Shown: piece after piece, positions 16,476 to 25,256 of the stretch
Position numbering within the stretch: position 1 is the first letter of the stretch
Layout: every line of letters starts with the position of its first letter
NCBI GenBank assembly: GCA_951813295.1
Contig: CATOTI010000002.1
Span: 2,480,001-2,544,000, forward strand
From: an uncultured Pseudomonadales bacterium
GTDB taxonomy: Bacteria; Pseudomonadota; Gammaproteobacteria; Pseudomonadales; Azotimanducaceae
DNA: 64,000 nt
Direction: 5' to 3'
The notes under the pieces: model-generated
Databases searched by the model: none
What the model was told of the DNA's origin: nothing
The model's input: the letters and a program-made list of their open reading frames with translations, nothing else
Made by a program: the position numbers and the translations under genes

Positions 16476-19400
16476 ATGGCGACGCCAGCAGAGCAAACGT
16501 CTTCATTTTCCTTCGTGGAAATGGAGCACGACATCATTGCCCGCTGGGAGAGCCGCGACATTTTAGGTGAGTCGCTCGACCTCAGCCGGAACAAGAAGCC
16601 TTACATTTTCTACGACGGCCCGCCTTTCGCGACGGGCTTGCCGCATCACGGCCATCTGGTCGGATCGATCCTGAAGGACGCAGTGCCGCGCTACTGGACG
16701 ATGAAAGGCCACTACGTCCTCCGCCGGTTCGGCTGGGACTGTCACGGCCTGCCGATCGAACAGGAGATCGACAAGGACCTCGGCATGTCCGCACAAGAGG
16801 CAGTCGAGAAATTCGGTGTGGCCGGGTACAACGACCGCTGTCGCGCAATCGTCGAACGCTACGTTTCGGAGTGGCGTAAGACGATCACGCGTCTTGGACG
16901 GTGGGTCGATTTCGACAACGACTACAAGACCATGGACACGTGGTACATGGAGTCGGTCTGGTGGGTGGTCAAACAGCTCTGGGAGCAGGGCCGGATCTAT
17001 CAGGGCCACAAGGTCATGCCCGTATCGACGGCGTTGACCACCGTTCTCGCGAACTTCGAGGCGGGGCTCAACTACCTCGATGTGCAGGATCCGGCGATCA
17101 CGGTCTTCTTCAAGCTTGTGGACGAGGATGCCTATCTCGCGGCCTGGACCACGACGCCTTGGACGCTGCCGTCGAACCTCGCCGTCTGTGCCGGAACGTC
17201 GCTCGACTACGTCAAGGTCAGGGACGCCGATATCGGCCGCGATTTCTACATGGCGGCAGCGCGATTGAGCGACTATCAGTCACGCCATCCCAACCTTGAA
17301 GTGCTTGCGGAGGTTTCCGCACAGGATCTCGAGGGCCGCCACTACGAACCGCTCTTTCCCTATTTCGCCGGCGAAACCGGGCGCGGTGCGTTTCAGGTTG
17401 TCGTCGATGATTACGTGACATCAGAAGACGGGACCGGGCTCGTGCACCAGGCGCCTGCGTTCGGTGAGGACGACCAACGCGTGCTCGCCGCTGCCGGGAT
17501 CGATGCCTTCGTTTGCCCTGTGACGATGGACGGCAGGTTCACCGCAGCGGTCACCGATTTTGCGGACGTCTACGTCAAGGACGCCGATCCCGACATCGTT
17601 CGAAAGCTGAAGGCGCAGGGCAGCCTCTACGAGCAGAACGTCATACAGCACAGCTACCCGCATTGCTGGCGTACCGACACACCGCTGATCTATCGGGCAG
17701 TGCCGAGCTGGTTCGTGAGCGTTACTGATTTCGTCGACGACGTCATCGACGCCAACGAGCAAGTGCTGTGGGTGCCGGACCACATCAAATCCGGCCGGAT
17801 GGGTAACTGGCTGGAAGGTGCGATCGACTGGGCGATCTCCCGCAATCGGGTGTGGGGAACGCCGTTGCCGATCTGGGTGAACGACGTCACTGGTAATCGG
17901 CATTGTGTGGGTTCGCTCGACGAGCTCGAAGAACTCACGGGCGTGCGCCCGGACGACCTTCACCGTGAATTCGTCGACGAACTGAGCTTCACGAAGCCGG
18001 GCGAGGACGGCGTCTACCGGCGGGTCGAAGAGGTGCTCGACTGTTGGTTCGAGTCCGGCTCGATGCCGTACGCGCAACTGCACTACCCGTTCGAGAACCA
18101 ACAGGTCTTCGAGCAGGGTTTCCCCGCGGAGTACATCGCGGAGGGACTCGACCAGACACGAGGCTGGTTTTACACGCTGCTCGTGCTGGGGGCGGCGCTC
18201 TTCAAGAAGCCGGCGTTCAAGAACGTGATCGTCAACGGCATGGTGTTGGCGGAAGACGGCAAGAAGATGTCGAAGAGCCTGCGCAACTACACGCCGCCGG
18301 ACGAACTCATGGAGACCTTCGGCGCGGACGCGTTGCGCCTGTACCTGATGAATTCGGGACTCGTTCGTGCCGAGGAGCAGCGGTTTTCCGACAACGGCGT
18401 GCGCGACATGGTGCGGCGGGCACTTTTGCCCTGGTACAACGCCTATTCCTTTCTCGAGACCTACGCGTCGATCGATGGTTGGACGCCCGAGAAGGGCACC
18501 CACACCGGCAGCAATATCCTCGATCAGTGGATCCTGTCCCGACTGCAGACGCTCAAGAGCAACATCGGCCTCGAAATGGACCGGTATCGGCTCTACAACG
18601 TCGTGCCGAAACTGTTTTCATTCATCGAAGACCTGACGAACTGGTACATCCGTCTGAACCGACCACGGTTCTGGGGCGAGGAGATCACGGCCGACAAGAT
18701 TGCGGCGTACAGCACGTTGCACACTGCGGTTTACGAGCTCTCGGTCGCGATGGCGCCGTTTGCGCCGTTCTTGTCCGAGTACATCTACGTGCAGCTCGCC
18801 AAGCTCGCCGGCGACGACGACCCAAAGCCCGCGTCGGTGCACCTGCTGACGTATCCCGAAAGCGAGGAGGTGTTCGTCAAGCCCGCCCTCGAGGACGCGG
18901 TCGAGCGAATGCAGCAGATCATCCTGCTCGGTCGGCGTAAGCGTGAAGAGGTGAAGATCGGCCTGCGAACGCCGCTTACCTCGATCACGATCGTGCACCG
19001 TGACCCGGCCGTGATTGCCGAACTCGAGCAGCTCGAGAGCTACATCAAGGCGGAACTCAACGTGAAAGCGGTTCGATTCGACACGAACGAGTCGGCCTAT
19101 ACGCGGCTCAAGGCCAAGCCGAATTTTCCGGTGCTCGGTAAACGGCTCGGTAAGCGGATGAAAGCGTTCCAGGGGCAGATCCAGGCGTTGTCCGCCGAAT
19201 CGCTCGCGGCACTTTCGGCCGAAGGTTCGATCGAAATCGACGGTGAGCAGTTCTCGACCGACGAAATCGACGTCCTGCAGGAAACCGTGCCCGGTACGAA
19301 TACCGTCTCGAACAGCCACATCGCGATCGATCTCGATTGTGAGCTCAACGCTGCGCTCGTCGCCGAGGGCCATGCCCGTGAGATCGTCAATCGCGTCAAC

Positions 19401-19607
19401 CGTTCGCGCAAAGACATCGGGCTCGCGGTTTCGGACCGCATCCGTCTGTCGTTCGAGTCGAGCGATCTCGACAACGTGATCGCCGTTCACCGCGACTACA
19501 TCGCGGGGGAAGTGCTCGCCATCGAGATCGGTGAGGCCGACGTGGCGCCGTTGGAGGCGAGCGTCGCGGGCGTCGATATCCGCTATTCGATCGAGCGAAC
19601 CGGCTAA
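16476..19607 (+). CDS. ileS: Isoleucyl-tRNA synthetase, eukaryote-like type 2
   Basis: The 1043-residue class I synthetase charges tRNA-Ile and edits valine. The HIGH motif appears as HHGH within GLPHHGHLVG, and KMSKS within DGKKMSKSLRNY. The segments FGWDCHGLPIEQEID and TTPWTLPSNLAVC, the editing-domain GTGLVHQAPAFGEDD and the long C-terminal domain without a zinc-binding cysteine tail are those of IleRS type 2, the form associated with mupirocin resistance and found in eukaryotic cytosol and several bacterial phyla. ATG 16476 has AAGGAG seven bases upstream. The stop codon lies in the loop of a GC-rich hairpin. Whether the genome also has a type 1 IleRS cannot be seen. Confidence 0.95.
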   Translation: MATPAEQTSSFSFVEMEHDIIARWESRDILGESLDLSRNKKPYIFYDGPPFATGLPHHGHLVGSILKDAVPRYWTMKGHYVLRRFGWDCHGLPIEQEIDKDLGMSAQEAVEKFGVAGYNDRCRAIVERYVSEWRKTITRLGRWVDFDNDYKTMDTWYMESVWWVVKQLWEQGRIYQGHKVMPVSTALTTVLANFEAGLNYLDVQDPAITVFFKLVDEDAYLAAWTTTPWTLPSNLAVCAGTSLDYVKVRDADIGRDFYMAAARLSDYQSRHPNLEVLAEVSAQDLEGRHYEPLFPYFAGETGRGAFQVVVDDYVTSEDGTGLVHQAPAFGEDDQRVLAAAGIDAFVCPVTMDGRFTAAVTDFADVYVKDADPDIVRKLKAQGSLYEQNVIQHSYPHCWRTDTPLIYRAVPSWFVSVTDFVDDVIDANEQVLWVPDHIKSGRMGNWLEGAIDWAISRNRVWGTPLPIWVNDVTGNRHCVGSLDELEELTGVRPDDLHREFVDELSFTKPGEDGVYRRVEEVLDCWFESGSMPYAQLHYPFENQQVFEQGFPAEYIAEGLDQTRGWFYTLLVLGAALFKKPAFKNVIVNGMVLAEDGKKMSKSLRNYTPPDELMETFGADALRLYLMNSGLVRAEEQRFSDNGVRDMVRRALLPWYNAYSFLETYASIDGWTPEKGTHTGSNILDQWILSRLQTLKSNIGLEMDRYRLYNVVPKLFSFIEDLTNWYIRLNRPRFWGEEITADKIAAYSTLHTAVYELSVAMAPFAPFLSEYIYVQLAKLAGDDDPKPASVHLLTYPESEEVFVKPALEDAVERMQQIILLGRRKREEVKIGLRTPLTSITIVHRDPAVIAELEQLESYIKAELNVKAVRFDTNESAYTRLKAKPNFPVLGKRLGKRMKAFQGQIQALSAESLAALSAEGSIEIDGEQFSTDEIDVLQETVPGTNTVSNSHIAIDLDCELNAALVAEGHAREIVNRVNRSRKDIGLAVSDRIRLSFESSDLDNVIAVHRDYIAGEVLAIEIGEADVAPLEASVAGVDIRYSIERTG

Positions 19608-19616
19608 AGCCGGTTC
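19597..19616. other. Hairpin spanning the ileS stop codon
   Basis: GAACCGGC and GCCGGTTC form perfect 8-bp arms around the loop TAAA, which contains the ileS stop. There is no T-run on either side, so this looks like an mRNA-end stabilising hairpin rather than a Rho-independent terminator. Confidence 0.7.
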
Positions 19617-19632
19617 GCCCGATCGATCCGAA

Positions 19633-20520
19633 CTAGCCGGCTCCTTTCACCGGGACATAGACGTCCGTCTGGTTGAAAAGCTCGTCGCGTTTGACCAGGC
19701 GTGAGTGGTAGATCTCGATCACGGGCAGGCCGATGAGTTCGACGTCGTCCATCGCGGCGACGGCCGAGTTGATGGAGACGATGGCTTGGTAAAGCGATCG
19801 GAAGTGACCGACGTGGCTCGCCATTGCATAGAGGCCGGTTGGTAGCTTCGAGATGAAGAAACGCCGTTGTCGGTCGAGCGCTCGATCGAGCCGGTGTCGT
19901 TCACCCGGGGAAGGTGCGATGGTCAGTCCGGCGTGGAATCGTGCGTCTCGGCCGGGTGGATCGAGACCCATGCCGACCAAGCGACCGGGCTCGATGCCGT
20001 GCTCGCTCGCGAGATCGACGAGCTCTTCATAGAGCCGTTCCGGAACCTCCTCGTAGGGCCCGATCTCTTCGATCGCGAGCATGGCGACGGGACGAAGCAC
20101 CTGCAGGCGAACGCGCGACAGTTCGAACGAGATCTCGCCAGAGACGTGCTTACGATCGCCGAAGGGTTCGTGCGCCGTCAGCTGACCCCGTGCACGGAAC
20201 ACTCGGGGCGTCACGGCGAAACGACGTTTGAAGGCGCGGCTGAAGGTTTCATGGCTGTTGAATCCGACGGCGAGCGCGATTTCGACGATTGGGCGATCGT
20301 GAAGTACGAGTTCGTTTGCCGCGCGCTCGAGGCGGATCGCCTCGACGAGTCGGCGGGGCGTTTGTCCGAACGCGGACTTGAAGAGTCGATGGCTGTGATA
20401 GGTCGACGAGCCGATCGACTCGGCCAGGCGGGTCAGGTCGTGGTTGTCTTCCGGTCGCGCCTGAATTGCCTGGAGCGCGCGCTCAAGTCGCGGCAGCGCG
20501 AGTGCCGTACCAGGCGCCAA
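19633..20520 (-). CDS. AraC-family regulator with GyrI-like effector domain
   Basis: The 295-residue protein has two AraC helix-turn-helix units at the N-terminus (residues about 15-105; LTRLAESIGSSTYHSHRLFK and IVEIALAVGFNSHETFSRAF), followed by a GyrI/Rob-like ligand-binding domain (VAMLAIEEIGPYEEVPE ... VEIYHSRLV-type end). This order is that of the Rob/SoxS-plus-GyrI class, which responds to small hydrophobic compounds. The likely start is TTG 20520, lying 38 bases inside the upstream membrane-protein gene, implying translational coupling; no ATG or GTG occurs before the helix-turn-helix. It probably regulates its co-transcribed membrane partner. Confidence 0.85.
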   Translation of the reverse strand: MAPGTALALPRLERALQAIQARPEDNHDLTRLAESIGSSTYHSHRLFKSAFGQTPRRLVEAIRLERAANELVLHDRPIVEIALAVGFNSHETFSRAFKRRFAVTPRVFRARGQLTAHEPFGDRKHVSGEISFELSRVRLQVLRPVAMLAIEEIGPYEEVPERLYEELVDLASEHGIEPGRLVGMGLDPPGRDARFHAGLTIAPSPGERHRLDRALDRQRRFFISKLPTGLYAMASHVGHFRSLYQAIVSINSAVAAMDDVELIGLPVIEIYHSRLVKRDELFNQTDVYVPVKGAG

Positions 20521-20911
20521 TGATTTTTCCGGCGGCGGAGAGCAGGGCCATGATCACGTTGTAGCCGAGGTCTTCGGCCATCAGGATCACGACGGGGAAG
20601 TCGACGGCGAGGTTGGCGATGACGACCGCGATGGCGACGGTTCGCGCTCGCGGGCCGAGCCGAAGGAAATAGCGCCCCATCAAAAAGAAGACCGGACCCG
20701 CGACCACCACGGCGACGACGGGAGACGCGGTCTGCGCGTACGCCTCGTAGGACGCCTGATCTCCGCCGGTGTTGATGAGGGCGGAGTAGATAAAGACCCA
20801 GAGAAAGGCGCACGCGACCATGATGATCTCGGTCGCGAGAAATCCGGCGATGCCGTAGCCGACGAGGCGGGGTGTGCCCACGTCGACCATGAGGGGTTCT
20901 GATTGCGCCAT
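20483..20911 (-). CDS. Small four-helix membrane protein of unknown function
   Basis: The 142-residue product has four hydrophobic segments (about residues 17-45, 62-80, 88-112 and 118-135) with short charged loops and no recognised family motif. It has no signal peptide distinct from the first helix. It is upstream of, and overlaps by 38 bases with, the AraC/GyrI-like regulator, so the two form an operon. A role in transport or sensing of the regulator's ligand is possible but not shown. Confidence 0.75.
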   Translation of the reverse strand: MAQSEPLMVDVGTPRLVGYGIAGFLATEIIMVACAFLWVFIYSALINTGGDQASYEAYAQTASPVVAVVVAGPVFFLMGRYFLRLGPRARTVAIAVVIANLAVDFPVVILMAEDLGYNVIMALLSAAGKIIGAWYGTRAAAT

Positions 20912-21036
20912 GTGATGACCTCCGCGTAGACCACTCGTTCGTTCGCCGGGCCCTCATGGCGAGCGCTGGGCCGGCGAGATTGGAACGAGTCTAGCCGTCT
21001 CGTGGTGTCACTATTTGACGTTTCTTGCGGTCTGTC

Positions 21037-21906
21037 TCAGTCGCGCAGGAGTTCGTTGATCGAGGTTTTCGATCGTGTCCGTTCGTCGACCTGCTTGAGG
21101 ATGACGGCGCAATAGAGGCTCGGTCGTGCGATGCCATCGTCGCCGACGCCGCCCGCCAGGGATCCCGGAACGACGACGGAATACGCCGGTACCTTGCCGT
21201 AGTGGATTTCGCCGGTGAAGCGGTCGACGATTTTGGTCGACTGACCGATGAAAACCCCCATGGCGAGCACCGCGCCTTCCTCGACGATCACGCCTTCGAC
21301 GACTTCGGATCGCGCGCCGATGAAGCAATTGTCCTCGATGATGACGGGCTCGGCTTGAAGCGGTTCGAGAACGCCGCCGATGCCTGCGCCGCCCGAGATA
21401 TGGCAGTTCTTGCCGATCTGGGCACACGATCCGACCGTCGCCCACGTATCGACCATCGTGCCGCTGTCGACGTAGGCGCCGACGTTGACGAAGCTCGGCA
21501 TGAGGACGACCGACGGCGCAACGTAGGCGCTATGGCGCACGGTCGCGGTCGGTACCGCGCGGAATCCGGCGTCGCGGAAGTTGGTGGCATCCCAACCTTC
21601 GAATTTCGAAGGCACCTTGTCCCACCATGGCGCGCCGTTGGGGCCGCCGGACACGGTCTGCATGTCGTTCAAGAGGAAGCTCATGAGCACGGCTTTCTTG
21701 AGCCACTGGTTGACGTGCCAGTGGTCGCCGATTTTCTCGGCGACGCGTGCCCGACCGGCGTCGAGATCCGCGAGCGCTTCGTTTACCGCATCACGAACCT
21801 CACCTTGCGTGTGGGAACCCAACGTATCGCGGGATTCCCATGCGTCGTCGATGATTGCTTCGATACTCGCCACGGCCGCTGCCTCGTTTGTGAAAAAGGC
21901 GCGCAT
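21037..21906 (-). CDS. dapD: 2,3,4,5-tetrahydropyridine-2,6-dicarboxylate N-succinyltransferase
   Basis: The 289-residue enzyme transfers a succinyl group from succinyl-CoA to tetrahydrodipicolinate in the succinylase branch of lysine and diaminopimelate synthesis. The N-terminal helical domain carries [23 protein letters not shown]. The left-handed beta-helix hexapeptide region ([59 protein letters not shown]) and the C-terminal [20 protein letters not shown] are diagnostic. Length is near the family norm of about 274. It stands alone on the minus strand. Confidence 0.96.
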   Translation of the reverse strand: MRAFFTNEAAAVASIEAIIDDAWESRDTLGSHTQGEVRDAVNEALADLDAGRARVAEKIGDHWHVNQWLKKAVLMSFLLNDMQTVSGGPNGAPWWDKVPSKFEGWDATNFRDAGFRAVPTATVRHSAYVAPSVVLMPSFVNVGAYVDSGTMVDTWATVGSCAQIGKNCHISGGAGIGGVLEPLQAEPVIIEDNCFIGARSEVVEGVIVEEGAVLAMGVFIGQSTKIVDRFTGEIHYGKVPAYSVVVPGSLAGGVGDDGIARPSLYCAVILKQVDERTRSKTSINELLRD

Positions 21907-22005
21907 GTTAGCAAAGCGCGAGCGCCGGCCAGGGGCGGACGGAGCGGCCAGATTTTCTCGGCAGGGGCCGGCCCGCTATCTTGTGGAAAGAATCAGGTGA
22001 TCTCG

Positions 22006-22112
22006 ATGCAGGAATACTATGCGGCACGGGCGAAGGGGTACGAGCCGCTTCGACCGCCTATGTCGAGCGGTCGAATTTCTGGTGGTTCGAAGGCGTGCTT
22101 CAGACCGGGTGA
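22006..22112 (+). pseudogene. Possible remnant of a SAM-dependent methyltransferase
   Basis: The ATG at 22006, preceded by AGGTGATCTC, opens with MQEYYAARAKGYE, the typical first residues of a class I methyltransferase family. The frame then loses any resemblance, and a neighbouring frame gives TAYVERSNFWWFEGVLQTG before a stop at 22110-22112, which could be the other end of the same gene. This fits a large internal deletion. The evidence is short and the call is weak. Confidence 0.3.
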
Positions 22113-22927
22113 TCGAAGGTCGGGTCGCGTTTCTCCATGAAAGCTCGAACGGCTTCCTTGTGATCGGGGCTCGAGGTTGCGCGAACCATCTTGTCGGCTT
22201 CGTTGGCGAGTGCGGTGCGGAAATCGACGATCAACGCGCGGTTGAGGTTTTCCTTCATATAGCGCAACGCCGTCCTCGGCCCGTTGGCGATCTCTAGCGC
22301 GAGGTTCCGTGCTTCGGTCTGGAGGTCGTCGAACGGCACGACTCGATTGACGATGCCGAGTCGTAGGCATTCTTCGGCCGAGATTCTTCGTGCGGTGAAG
22401 AAGAGTTCTTTCGCCGTGGCGGGACCGACGAGCTGGGTCAGTAACCAGCTCGCGCCGTAATCCCCCGAGAGGCCGATGTTCTTGAACGCGGTCGTCAGGA
22501 ACGTGTCGTCAGCCATCACGCGTAGATCCGCGGCCATCGCGATAGAGAAACCGGCGCCCGCGGCGGGTCCGGGGATGGCGGCGATGATCGGTGTGCCCAA
22601 CTCGAACATCCGTAGCGTCAGCGTTTCCTGCTTGAACAGCAGGGATTTAGCGGCTTCGTCCGGCGTTGGCGGGCGCACGGGTTTCGGTTCGCTGCTGCCA
22701 CTGCCCATGCCCGAGATGTCACCGCCGGCGCAGAAGGCTTTGCCTGCGCCGGTGAGGACGATGGCTCCGCAGCGCGGATCGTTTTCGAGTGTGACGAAGA
22801 CCTCTCGCAAGGCCGGCGTCAGGATGTCGCCGAGTGCGTTTCGCTTGTGCGGTTTGTTGAGCGTGACCGTGCCGACGCCGTCGGAAAGCTCACAAAGGAC
22901 CTCCTGGGTCCCGGTATCGATATCCAT
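22100..22927 (-). CDS. Enoyl-CoA hydratase/isomerase family protein
   Basis: The 275-residue crotonase-fold protein has both oxyanion-hole segments (GKAFCAGGDISGMG and AIPGPAAGAGFSIAMAADLR) and a C-terminal helix typical of the family. It likely acts in beta-oxidation or a CoA-thioester degradation route. The gene lies seven bases downstream of another enoyl-CoA hydratase gene on the same strand, so the two are an operon. The positions of the ECH catalytic glutamates are not clearly filled (FKNIGLSGDYGASWLLTQ), so isomerase activity is as likely. Confidence 0.88.
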   Translation of the reverse strand: MDIDTGTQEVLCELSDGVGTVTLNKPHKRNALGDILTPALREVFVTLENDPRCGAIVLTGAGKAFCAGGDISGMGSGSSEPKPVRPPTPDEAAKSLLFKQETLTLRMFELGTPIIAAIPGPAAGAGFSIAMAADLRVMADDTFLTTAFKNIGLSGDYGASWLLTQLVGPATAKELFFTARRISAEECLRLGIVNRVVPFDDLQTEARNLALEIANGPRTALRYMKENLNRALIVDFRTALANEADKMVRATSSPDHKEAVRAFMEKRDPTFDHPV

Positions 22928-22934
22928 GTTCGCC

Positions 22935-23723
22935 TCAGTTGCCTTTGAATTCGGGTTCGGTTTTCGAGCGGTAAGCCTGGATGGCCTCGTTGCGGTCTTC
23001 GGTTCGCGACGACAGGAGGTTCTGATCGACGTCCATGTGCATGATCGATTGGTCGAGCGCCGATGCGATCGCGTTGACGCTCTGCTTGATCATCTGGGCG
23101 GCGATCGGTGATTTCGACGCGTATTTCTTGGCCCAGGCAAACGCCGTCGGCATCAGCTCATCCAGCGTGACGACCGCGTCGAGGGCGCCGATTCGGGCGA
23201 GCTCGGCCGCTGGGGCCCGCTCGCCGCCGATGACGAGCCGCTTGGCGTTGGCCGGACCGACGAGGTGCATCAGTAGCGGCAATCCCTTCCACATCAGGTT
23301 CACCCCGATATCGATCTCGGGATAGGCGATGAAACAGTTGTCGGCCCCAATGCGAAAGTCCATGGCGGTTGCGAGTACCGCACCGCCACCCATGGCCGCG
23401 CCGTTCCAGGCGGCGATGGTGATCTGGTCCATGTTGTAGACGGCCGAGGTCGCACGTTGGCCCATGCGCGAGACCCGACGTGCCATCAGGAGGCCGTCGA
23501 CCGGCGGCCCGCCGCCGTCCAAGTCCGCGCCCGAAGAAAAGTGTTTGCCTTCGCCCGTGAAGATCACCACGCGCGTCTTCGCATCATCGGCGAAGGAGAG
23601 CGCGGCATGTTCGATGTCCGCGAGATGCGCGTGGTTCAACGCGTTAGCGCGCTCGGGTCGATTGAATTTGACGACGGCGATCGCGCCGTCGCGTTCGATC
23701 CTGATGTTTTGGTACTCGTGCAC
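22935..23723 (-). CDS. Enoyl-CoA hydratase/isomerase family protein
   Basis: The 262-residue product has the crotonase signature segments KHFSSGADLDGGG and AAWNGAAMGGGAVLATAMD, followed by YPEIDIGVNLMWKGLP. The start GTG 23723 is preceded by GAGG about seven bases away; longer in-frame starts would translate the intergenic hairpin region. It heads a two-gene operon with the gene ending at 22100. About 100 bases upstream an intrinsic terminator interrupts its leader, and the divergent LysR gene lies beyond, so the operon may be under both activator and attenuation control. Confidence 0.87.
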   Translation of the reverse strand: MHEYQNIRIERDGAIAVVKFNRPERANALNHAHLADIEHAALSFADDAKTRVVIFTGEGKHFSSGADLDGGGPPVDGLLMARRVSRMGQRATSAVYNMDQITIAAWNGAAMGGGAVLATAMDFRIGADNCFIAYPEIDIGVNLMWKGLPLLMHLVGPANAKRLVIGGERAPAAELARIGALDAVVTLDELMPTAFAWAKKYASKSPIAAQMIKQSVNAIASALDQSIMHMDVDQNLLSSRTEDRNEAIQAYRSKTEPEFKGN

Positions 23724-23823
23724 ACGCTTATCCTCGATCGTTCGGTCGAGGATTCTAGACTGCTCGAGGTGTCTTGGTGTTTGCAGCGCACGGCACAGCG
23801 TTGCGGCGAGATCGAGGGAGGCG

Positions 23824-23870
23824 AAAAAAAAGGTAGGCTGGCGGGATCTTGCTGATCCCACACAGCCTAC
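23824..23870 (-). terminator. Intrinsic terminator in the leader of the enoyl-CoA hydratase operon
   Basis: On the minus strand, GTAGGCTG pairs with CAGCCTAC and the inner GGGATC pairs with GATCCC around a five-base loop, giving a long, two-step stem directly followed by a run of eight T. No annotated gene lies upstream on this strand before the divergent LysR gene, so the transcript it ends must begin in the intergenic region. An attenuated leader or a separate small RNA of up to about 250-300 bases is implied. Confidence 0.8.
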
Positions 23871-24027
23871 GAGGGGGAGGGGTTAGGTCTCGGCGGGGCG
23901 GCGACTCCCGTTTGGGGGAGGAGGGGGGATAAACGAAAGCCGCTGCTCGCCCTGCCGATGTTCTGTGTGGTGATGCGTAGTTGTTCTACTGCTTGTCTTG
24001 CGTTCTGCTTTTCTCCGTCTCGCTCGC

Positions 24028-24111
24028 ATCACGTTGTGATCTGTTGTTGGAGAGGGATGTTACTTTGGGTAACAGAAACTACAATACTCAATTTCGCAAC
24101 ACTATGTTGCG
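24028..24111. promoter_or_regulatory. Cluster of three operator-like dyads
   Basis: ATCAC-GTT-GTGAT (24028-24040), TGTTAC-TTTGG-GTAACA (24058-24074) and CGCAACA-CTA-TGTTGCG (24095-24111) are perfect interrupted palindromes, spaced about 32 and 37 bases centre to centre in the AT-rich part of the divergent region. The last is the longest (7-bp arms). LysR-family regulators typically occupy several such sites between divergent genes. Assignment to the LysR at 24300 is positional. Confidence 0.5.
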
Positions 24112-24299
24112 CCTATGCGCGTAGCTCGAGCGCGTTGTCCCTTGAACCGTATTGTTGCCATTGGATCGTGGTGCCGCGTTCGATCGGGCGTATCGCCTAC
24201 CCTGACATCAGCCGTGGATGACACGAAGCTCGCCGCGAGCGACGCGACGCACCCGCTCGACCCCGGTGGTTCAGTTCGTGCGAGAAGGTCATCACGCCG

Positions 24300-25187
24300 A
24301 TGAATCTCGACTGGAGTGACCTTCAGCTCATCGACGCCATTCATCGTGGCGGCACGGTGCGCGAGGCAGGCGAGATTCTCGGCACGCATGCCTCGACCGT
24401 GACGCGCCGACTCGAGCGGCTCGAGCGTTCGCTCGGCGTCAAGCTTTTCAGCCGAACCCCCGCGGGGTTGAAGCTCACGATCGCGGGCGAGACCGCGATT
24501 GGGTTCGTGACGCGCATCGCCGACGAGGTCGGCGCGCTGACACGATCGATCGGTGGCGAGGACGGCGCTCTCGCGGGGCGGCTCGTGTTCGCTGTTCCGG
24601 AGATTCTCGCGGCGCTGGTCATGGAGCTCATGGCGATCTTCACGGCGGAGTCACCGGACGTCGAACTCGTCGTGGTCGCATCCGATCGCCATGTCGATCT
24701 CGGCGCGCGCGACGCGGACATGGGGCTCGTCATCACCGATACGCCCGCTGAACATCTGCTGGGGCGTTCGCTGTATGGCCTCGCGATGGCGGCGTACGCG
24801 AGTCCCGAATACCTCAAGGAGGTGGCGCCGGAGGAGTTTGCCTGGGTGCGCTGGGACGCTGCGGAGACGGATCACGGCGGTATGCGGCGAGAAATCGCGC
24901 CCGAGTTACCCGTCAATCACTCGGCCATGAGTGCGAGTCTCTACTTCGAGATGTTGCTCAACGGTCTCGGTATTGGACTCGTACCGGATGTCATCGGCGA
25001 GCGGCTGGGACTGGTTCGCGTGCCGGCCCTCGATAGCCGGGAGGGCCCCGGCGTATGGCTTCTCTGGCATCCCGACCTACGTGACAACGCGCGCGTCAGA
25101 GCGCTTTCGGGATTCCTTACCGAGAGTTTTGCCAAAATGACGCCAGCGGGACGAGGATCGCTCACGGACTCGCTGATGCGTCACTAA
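24300..25187 (+). CDS. LysR-family transcriptional regulator
   Basis: The 295-residue protein has an N-terminal winged helix (LQLIDAIHRGGTVREAGEIL and STVTRRLERLERSLGVKLFSR) and a type 2 periplasmic-binding effector domain from about residue 95. The recognition helix reads HASTVTRR rather than the usual QPAVSxQ, so it belongs to the outlying LysR subgroup in which serine and threonine replace proline-alanine. It is divergent from an enoyl-CoA hydratase operon and followed by a hydrolase and CoA-transferase set, suggesting control of acyl-CoA or ester catabolism. Confidence 0.88.
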   Translation: MNLDWSDLQLIDAIHRGGTVREAGEILGTHASTVTRRLERLERSLGVKLFSRTPAGLKLTIAGETAIGFVTRIADEVGALTRSIGGEDGALAGRLVFAVPEILAALVMELMAIFTAESPDVELVVVASDRHVDLGARDADMGLVITDTPAEHLLGRSLYGLAMAAYASPEYLKEVAPEEFAWVRWDAAETDHGGMRREIAPELPVNHSAMSASLYFEMLLNGLGIGLVPDVIGERLGLVRVPALDSREGPGVWLLWHPDLRDNARVRALSGFLTESFAKMTPAGRGSLTDSLMRH

Positions 25188-25256
25188 GTGCGCAGGTGAG
25201 TAAGAAACGTGGCCGAGAAACTAAATTGAGAAGAGCTGACAGAGAAGGGGGCCGGA

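Larger units (their letters stand above)
23724..24299. other. Long divergent intergenic region
   Basis: The 576 bases between the enoyl-CoA hydratase operon (leftwards) and the LysR gene (rightwards) hold no convincing gene. They contain an intrinsic terminator reading leftwards (23824-23870), a G-rich tract on the plus strand (23873-23928, with runs of four to six G), and three short dyads (24028-24040, 24058-24074, 24095-24111). The region has an AT-rich patch near 24058-24110, unlike the flanking coding DNA, where the promoters probably sit. Confidence 0.7.

Noticed and set aside
17421..18503. 360-codon minus-strand frame inside ileS
   Set aside because: Antisense to conserved catalytic motifs; shadow of GC-rich third positions.
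19597..19616. Rho-independent terminator for ileS
   Set aside because: The hairpin has no T-run on either side and contains the stop codon in its loop, so it is listed only as a hairpin.
23958..24221. Possible cysteine-rich small protein in the divergent gap
   Set aside because: No ribosome site, odd composition, and it would run through the operator-like dyads.
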